This document shows, in pieces, positions 6,673 to 10,590 of a stretch of DNA of 10,590 nucleotides. Below the pieces are notes generated by a model. That model searched no databases, was not told where the DNA came from, and saw only the letters and a list, made by a program, of their open reading frames with translations. Within the stretch, counting starts at the first letter, position 1; each line of letters starts with the position of its first letter. Source of the stretch: an uncultured Lachnospiraceae bacterium (GTDB taxonomy: Bacteria; Bacillota; Clostridia; Lachnospirales; Lachnospiraceae); NCBI GenBank assembly GCA_934338765.1, contig CAKRHL010000061.1, forward strand, positions 1 through 10,590. Direction: 5' to 3'. The position numbers were made by a program, and so were the translations under genes.

Positions 6673-7914
6673 TTATTCTCCAAACAGCTTCACGCCGTCC
6701 TCCTGTCCATAGACAGCAAATCCGTCAAAGCCCTGTGTTTCCAGCTTGTTCAGATATTTTCCAAGCTTCTTTGGACGGGCAATGACAGATACAATATAGT
6801 CACTGCGTAAATCCTCCGCATAGATCAGAGCCTCTGCATAGGTGTCAGCATCATAAAATACAGCGATTTTCTTTTTGCGGTTAGGGATAGAGTAGTTCTG
6901 TTCCATAAGGATACCGAAGATACGCTCAAATCCAATAGAAAATCCTACGGCCGGGATATCCTCATTGAGGAACTTACCGATCAGGTTGTCATAGCGTCCA
7001 CCGCCTGCAACGGCTCCGCTGTAGCCCGCTGCTTCCACTTCAAAAATAGTGCCGGTGTAATAGCCCTGTCCACGAACAAGGGAAGGACAGAACTCTACAG
7101 GGATCGTGCCTTTGGAAACTGTTGTAACCGCATCAATGATCCGCTGCAGCTCTGTAACATAAGAAGCATCACATACATTTGCCACGGATCCCAGTGTCAG
7201 GGTGCCATCTGCAAAAAGAGAGATAAATTTATCAATGGCTGTCCGGTCGAAGCCGTTTTCCTCCAGTTCTGCCTTTACGCCGTCAATACCGATCTTATCC
7301 TGCTTATCAAAGATGATCGCAAGCTTTTCATTGTCTTCCTTTGCAAAACCGGCATAAGCAAAGATATCACTTAAGATCCGGCGGTCATTGATCTTTACTT
7401 TATAATCAGAAAGTCCCACGCGGTTCAGGGCTTTTGTGGTGGTCAGGATCAGCTCGATCTCGGCATCTCTGGACTCATTTCCGATGATATCAATATCACA
7501 CTGCATAAACTCACGGAGACGACCTTTCTGAGGGCGCTCAGCGCGGTATACACGATCCATCTGGATCACTTTGAACGGAGACAGCAGCTCGTTGCGGTTG
7601 TTGGCATAATAACGGGAGAGTGGCAGTGTCAGGTCATAGCGCAATCCCATATCCGCAAGCTCCTTCTCGGTAGGATGATCCCCTGCAAGAGCGCTGTCCA
7701 GCTTTTTGCCTCGTTTTAATATTTTAAAGATCAGGTTCAGGTTTTCGCCGCCTTCGCTCTTATCCAGATTGACAGAGTCCTCAATGATCGGAGTAGTAAT
7801 ACGCTGAAATCCCGCACTGCTGTAGGTTTCCATAATGATATTCTGTAAATGATCCCGGATCTCCGTTTCCTTTGGAAGGTAATCTCTGGTTCCCTTAACT
7901 GGTGTAGCTTTCAT
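6673..7914 (-). CDS. hisS: Histidyl-tRNA synthetase (short, divergent form)
   Basis: A 413-residue class IIa aminoacyl-tRNA synthetase that charges tRNA-His with histidine. Numbered from the preferred start: motif 1 GFQRITTPIIED at 35-46, motif 2 YRAERPQKGRLREFMQ at 123-138, the GGGRYDNLI histidine motif near 304-312, and motif 3 GFSIGFERI at 324-332. The other histidine motif reads RGQGYYTGT (R281 kept) where RGLDYY is usual. The C-terminal anticodon-binding domain stops at KLFGE, some 30 residues shorter than in E. coli HisRS. The ATG at 7923 abuts GAAAGGA with no spacing; the next in-frame ATG at 7914 has a 9-base spacing and is preferred. It has its own promoter and no T-box leader, since only about 50 bases separate promoter and gene. 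A HisZ-like regulator is a less likely alternative because the motif 2 residues are intact. Confidence 0.93.
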   Translation of the reverse strand: MKATPVKGTRDYLPKETEIRDHLQNIIMETYSSAGFQRITTPIIEDSVNLDKSEGGENLNLIFKILKRGKKLDSALAGDHPTEKELADMGLRYDLTLPLSRYYANNRNELLSPFKVIQMDRVYRAERPQKGRLREFMQCDIDIIGNESRDAEIELILTTTKALNRVGLSDYKVKINDRRILSDIFAYAGFAKEDNEKLAIIFDKQDKIGIDGVKAELEENGFDRTAIDKFISLFADGTLTLGSVANVCDASYVTELQRIIDAVTTVSKGTIPVEFCPSLVRGQGYYTGTIFEVEAAGYSGAVAGGGRYDNLIGKFLNEDIPAVGFSIGFERIFGILMEQNYSIPNRKKKIAVFYDADTYAEALIYAEDLRSDYIVSVIARPKKLGKYLNKLETQGFDGFAVYGQEDGVKLFGE

Positions 7915-7923
7915 AATTGACAT

Positions 7924-7930
7924 TCCTTTC
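7924..7930 (-). promoter_or_regulatory. hisS ribosome binding site
   Basis: On the minus strand this reads GAAAGGA. It touches the upstream ATG (7923-7921) directly but lies 9 bases from the ATG at 7914-7912, so it points to the second ATG as the real start, shortening the protein by three residues. Confidence 0.7.
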
Positions 7931-7952
7931 TTGTTCTATAGTAACAGTAATG

Positions 7953-7981
7953 ATTTTATCATAGCCCGTCCCAAATCACAA
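7953..7981 (-). promoter_or_regulatory. Sigma-A-type promoter for hisS
   Basis: On the minus strand TTGTGA (7981-7976) is followed after exactly 17 bases by TAAAAT (7958-7953), with an extended -10 TG one base before it (TGATAAAAT). Transcription would begin near 7946, giving a leader of about 30 bases, too short for a T-box riboswitch. Confidence 0.72.
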
Positions 7982-8002
7982 GTAATAATATATGCCGGAT
8001 GT

Positions 8003-8031
8003 TTGACTTATGCTTTAGAATAGTGTAAAAT
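8003..8031 (+). promoter_or_regulatory. Sigma-A-type promoter for asd
   Basis: TTGACT (8003-8008) and TAAAAT (8026-8031) are separated by 17 bases. The start point would fall near 8038, giving a 5' leader of about 55 bases before the asd ATG at 8094. No lysine riboswitch can fit in that leader. The promoter is back to back with that of hisS, with the two -35 boxes about 21 bases apart. Confidence 0.75.
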
Positions 8032-8093
8032 CGGAGAAAATGCGAAAGAAGAATCATACGTATTTTTCAGAAAAAGTTATTTTGGAGGTCATC

Positions 8094-9191
8094 ATGGATA
8101 AGAAGTTAAAAGTAGGTATCCTTGGCGGTACCGGAATGGTAGGACAGAGATTTATCTCTTTGCTGGAAAACCACCCTTGGTTTGAGGTTGTTGCGATCGC
8201 AGCCAGCCCGAGAAGCGCAGGCAAGAAGTATGAGGATGCTATCGGCGGACGATGGAAAATGACAACACCGATGCCGGAAGCTGTCAAGAACATTATTGTT
8301 GAGGATGTCAGCAATGTGGAAGAGGTTGCTTCCAAGGTTGATTTCGTATTCAGTGCAGTTGATATGAGCAAGGACGAGATCAAGAAGATCGAGGAAGAGT
8401 ACGCAAAGACTGAGACTCCTGTTGTATCCAATAACAGTGCCCACAGATGGACTCCTGATGTACCGATGGTTGTACCGGAGTTAAACCCGGAGCATTTAGA
8501 GGTAATAGAGTCACAGAAGAAGCGTCTGGGAACAACCAGAGGTTTCATCGCAGTTAAGCCAAACTGTTCTATCCAGAGCTACACACCTGCACTTCATGCA
8601 TTAAAGAAGGCAGGCTATGAGCCAAAGACGGTTGTTGCTACCACATATCAGGCAATTTCCGGAGCAGGAAAGACATTTAAGGACTGGCCGGAGATGGAGG
8701 GTAATATCATTCCATTTATCGGTGGTGAGGAAGAGAAGAGTGAGCAGGAGCCACTTCGTATCTGGGGTCATATTGAGAATGGCGAGATCGTAAAAGCAGA
8801 CGGTCCTGTGATCACGACACAGTGTATCCGTGTTCCTGTATTAAATGGTCATACAGCAGCAGTATTTGTTACCTTTGAGGAGGGAAAGAAGCCTTCTAAG
8901 GAGGAGATCATCCGTGTATGGAGAGAGTACTCCGGAGTACCACAGGAGCTGAAGCTTCCTAGTGCACCAGAGCATTTCATCCAGTATCTTGAGGATGATA
9001 ACCGTCCACAGGTATCTCTTGATGTGGATTATGAGAACGGTTTTGGCGTATCAATGGGACGTCTCCGTGAGGATACTGTATTTGATTATAAGTTTGTTGG
9101 ATTATCACACAATACAGTCAGAGGAGCAGCCGGTGGTGCCGTACTTACTGCAGAGCTTCTTACTGCCAAGAAGTATATTACAGCAAAATAA
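8094..9191 (+). CDS. asd: Aspartate-semialdehyde dehydrogenase, archaeal/fungal-type
   Basis: A 365-residue NADP-dependent enzyme that reduces aspartyl-4-phosphate to aspartate-4-semialdehyde, the branch point for lysine/diaminopimelate, threonine and methionine. The N-terminal dinucleotide fold carries GILGGTGMVGQRF (residues 8-20). The active-site cysteine is C158 in KPNCSIQS; H253 in NGHTAA is the likely catalytic histidine. The segment GAGKTFKDWPEMEGNIIPFI and the overall length match the archaeal/fungal-type Asd subfamily rather than the E. coli type. The open frame extends up to 8040, but that ATG lies at the predicted transcription start and has no ribosome site, while GGAGG at 8084-8088 lies 5 bases before ATG 8094 and the conserved N-terminus starts right there. 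A Nudix gene follows after 69 bases with no visible terminator, suggesting co-transcription. Confidence 0.95.
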   Translation: MDKKLKVGILGGTGMVGQRFISLLENHPWFEVVAIAASPRSAGKKYEDAIGGRWKMTTPMPEAVKNIIVEDVSNVEEVASKVDFVFSAVDMSKDEIKKIEEEYAKTETPVVSNNSAHRWTPDVPMVVPELNPEHLEVIESQKKRLGTTRGFIAVKPNCSIQSYTPALHALKKAGYEPKTVVATTYQAISGAGKTFKDWPEMEGNIIPFIGGEEEKSEQEPLRIWGHIENGEIVKADGPVITTQCIRVPVLNGHTAAVFVTFEEGKKPSKEEIIRVWREYSGVPQELKLPSAPEHFIQYLEDDNRPQVSLDVDYENGFGVSMGRLREDTVFDYKFVGLSHNTVRGAAGGAVLTAELLTAKKYITAK

Positions 9192-9260
9192 TCAAAGGAT
9201 TCATTAACTGTAGTATCAGGAAGACATATTTCGGTCAGTATAAGGGAGTGAGGTGGTTGC

Positions 9261-9665
9261 ATGAATGCATATAGGATCTTAGTCAAAGGAATAGTAAAGA
9301 GGGAAGACAAATACCTCATTATTGAGAAATGGTACGATGATAATATCATGGATCCCTATCAGTGGGAGTTCCTGGACGGAGAGGCTGAGTTTGGCGAGTC
9401 GCCGGACGTGGCGGTGGTTCGTATGATCCAGGAACAGACAGGTCTTACGGCGGAGGTTGACCGTATCTTATATACCTGGACATTTATGGTAGGTTCTGTA
9501 TGCAGTCTCGGTCTGACATATCTTTGTTATACAGATATGGAAGAGGACGATGTGCAGCTGTCGGAGGATCTTCATGATTGCCGCTGGGTATCCGCGGACG
9601 AGTTTGGCGAGTTCATATCCAATCAGAGGATGTTAGAGGATATCGAGAAAGCAGAATTATATTAA
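9261..9665 (+). CDS. Nudix-fold protein with degenerate catalytic box
   Basis: A 134-residue single-domain Nudix protein. The Nudix box (G-x5-E-x7-R-E-U-x-E-E-x-G-U) aligns without gaps at residues 40-62: G40, E46, R54, I56, E58, G61 and L62 match. The first glutamate of REUxEE is M55 and the last is Q59. In MutT the equivalent positions bind the catalytic metal, so hydrolysis of nucleoside-diphosphate-linked substrates should be weak or lost; a ligand-binding or regulatory role is possible (inference). The Nudix-typical WEF before the box (residues 35-37) and the late RWVSADEF (98-105) support the fold. Nearby GAGG at 9250-9253 gives a 7-base spacing to ATG. The gene sits between asd and pyrC, probably co-transcribed with asd. 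I cannot name the substrate. Confidence 0.85.
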   Translation: MNAYRILVKGIVKREDKYLIIEKWYDDNIMDPYQWEFLDGEAEFGESPDVAVVRMIQEQTGLTAEVDRILYTWTFMVGSVCSLGLTYLCYTDMEEDDVQLSEDLHDCRWVSADEFGEFISNQRMLEDIEKAELY

Positions 9666-9672
9666 AAGGAAA

Positions 9673-9709
9673 GGGGTGTCAATGCCGGATGGCTGACATC
9701 CCTGTTTTT
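9673..9709 (+). terminator. Terminator-like hairpin between the Nudix gene and pyrC
   Basis: GGGGTGTCA (9673-9681) pairs with TGACATCCC (9694-9702), 9 bp with one G-U pair. An inner GCC/GGC stem (9684-9686 with 9691-9693) caps it, and TGTTTTT follows. It starts 8 bases past the Nudix stop. It could end the asd-Nudix transcript or act as an attenuator for pyrC, since only 34 bases remain before the pyrC ATG and no strong promoter is seen there. Confidence 0.65.
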
Positions 9710-9743
9710 GGTACTAAATCAACTTGAAATGGACGGTGATGTA

Positions 9744-10590
9744 ATGAAAATTTTGATCAAGAACGGAAAGCTGGTAGACCCGGCAAATGATATTGATGCG
9801 TTTTATGATGTGCTGATCGAGGAGGATAAGGTGGCACTTGTTTCACAGGATATTGATCCGGATATTCTGGGAGAGGGAGACCGGCTGATCGATGCCTTTG
9901 GCAAGGTTGTGATGCCGGGCTTTATTGATCTGCATGTACATTTGAGGGAGCCGGGATTTGAATACAAGGAAACCATCAGGACAGGCTGTGAAGCAGCCGC
10001 CCACGGTGGTGTGACCAGTATATGTCCGATGCCCAATACAAAGCCGGTCATTGATTCTCCGGAGAGAGTCTGTAATCTGCTGGAGAGAGCCAAGGATGCA
10101 CCGGTACATGTGCTTCCCATCGGAGCCGTAACCATCGGTCAGGAGGGAAAGGAGCTTGCAGATATTGAAGGTATGCAGGAGGCCGGTATCGTAGCCTTGA
10201 GCGAGGATGGCAAATCTGTGATGGACAGCCTGTTATTCCGTCATGCCATGGAGCAGGCAGCACAATATGAGATTCCGATGTTTTCCCACTGTGAGGATAA
10301 GGCTCTGGTGGACGGCGGTGTGATGAATGCAGGAGATAAAGCAGAAGAACTGGGACTTCCGGGTATTACCAATGCGGTAGAGGATGTGATCGTGGCCAGG
10401 GACATTCTGATCAGCAAGGAGACAGGAGCACAGCTTCATCTCTGTCATTGCTCTACGGCAGACAGTGCGTTGCTGGTAGGAATGGCAAAGGATCAGGGAC
10501 TTCGTGTGACGGCCGAGGTATGTCCGCATCACTTTACCATGTCGGATCAGGAGATTACTGAGGATGACGGCCGCTTCAAGATGAATCCGC
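9744..10590 (+). CDS. pyrC: Dihydroorotase, class I, partial at the right edge
   Basis: The first 282 codons of a dihydroorotase, which cyclises N-carbamoyl-aspartate to dihydroorotate in pyrimidine synthesis. The gene is open to the window edge, so it is cut by the window, not broken. The amidohydrolase metal site is visible: DLHVHLREPG with H64 and H66, D155 in SEDGKSV, H182 in FSHCED and H235 in HLCHCST. MPGFIDLHVHLREPG and an aspartate at 155 rather than a carboxylated lysine place it with class I enzymes such as that of Aquifex. PMPNTKPV near residues 95-102 is a further family motif. The start at 9744 is preferred over the in-frame ATG at 9729 because GGACGGTGAT (9731-9740, partial Shine-Dalgarno match) precedes only the former and the conserved KNGKLVDP begins right after it. 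Other pyr genes may follow off the right edge. Confidence 0.95.
   Translation, partial: MKILIKNGKLVDPANDIDAFYDVLIEEDKVALVSQDIDPDILGEGDRLIDAFGKVVMPGFIDLHVHLREPGFEYKETIRTGCEAAAHGGVTSICPMPNTKPVIDSPERVCNLLERAKDAPVHVLPIGAVTIGQEGKELADIEGMQEAGIVALSEDGKSVMDSLLFRHAMEQAAQYEIPMFSHCEDKALVDGGVMNAGDKAEELGLPGITNAVEDVIVARDILISKETGAQLHLCHCSTADSALLVGMAKDQGLRVTAEVCPHHFTMSDQEITEDDGRFKMNP

Noticed and set aside
7915..7923. Three-residue longer HisRS starting at 7923
   Set aside because: The ribosome site GAAAGGA directly abuts that ATG with no spacer; the ATG at 7914 has a proper 9-base spacing.
8040..8093. N-terminal extension of Asd starting at 8040
   Set aside because: The ATG coincides with the predicted transcription start and has no ribosome site, whereas GGAGG precedes the ATG at 8094, where the conserved Asd N-terminus begins.
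9666..9743. PyrR-binding attenuator leader
   Set aside because: The gap is too short for a full PyrR anti-antiterminator arrangement and I could not find the conserved PyrR-binding loop; only the simple hairpin is supported.

Overview
The window looks like chromosomal DNA of a gut-type Firmicute, most likely Lachnospiraceae or a close clostridial relative. The clues are moderate GC with frequent AGA/GGA codons, GGAGG-type ribosome binding sites, a DUF3737 protein, a LacI-type-sensor/GGDEF/EAL signalling protein and an archaeal/fungal-type Asd next to pyrC. This placement is inferred from protein character; no search was run. I see no rRNA, tRNA, CRISPR array, transposase or phage gene, and no gene-free stretch longer than about 150 bases.

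Layout, left to right. Positions 1-141 are non-coding and hold two perfect 40-bp direct repeats, 59 bp apart, with an inverted copy of the repeat's start between them. Then, on the + strand: a MalY/PatB-type PLP-dependent C-S lyase (142-1329) and a MATE exporter (1362-2804), spaced like an operon; a DUF3737 beta-solenoid protein (2925-3767) behind a possible promoter; and a 903-residue cyclic-di-GMP signalling protein (3819-6530) that starts at TTG. The signalling protein has a cytoplasmic LacI-type ligand-binding domain, an unassigned middle region, a degenerate GGDEF domain and a complete EAL phosphodiesterase domain. A perfect 18-bp-arm bidirectional terminator (6583-6620) separates it from the convergent hisS (6673-7914, - strand).

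hisS and asd (8094-9191, +) diverge from a short shared region with a well-formed sigma-A-type promoter in each direction. After asd come a small Nudix-fold protein with a damaged Nudix box (9261-9665), a terminator-like hairpin (9673-9709), and the first 282 codons of a class I dihydroorotase, pyrC (from 9744), which runs off the right edge.

The right half is core metabolism: tRNA-His charging, the aspartate branch for lysine/threonine/methionine, and pyrimidine synthesis. The left half is more accessory: sulfur amino-acid lysis, export, a solenoid protein of unknown function and second-messenger control. Most notable are the LacI-sensor phosphodiesterase with its TTG start overlapping the stop of a 14-codon ORF, the 11-rung DUF3737 solenoid, the damaged Nudix box, the divergent short HisRS and the left-edge repeats. 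No single obvious new multi-gene system is present.
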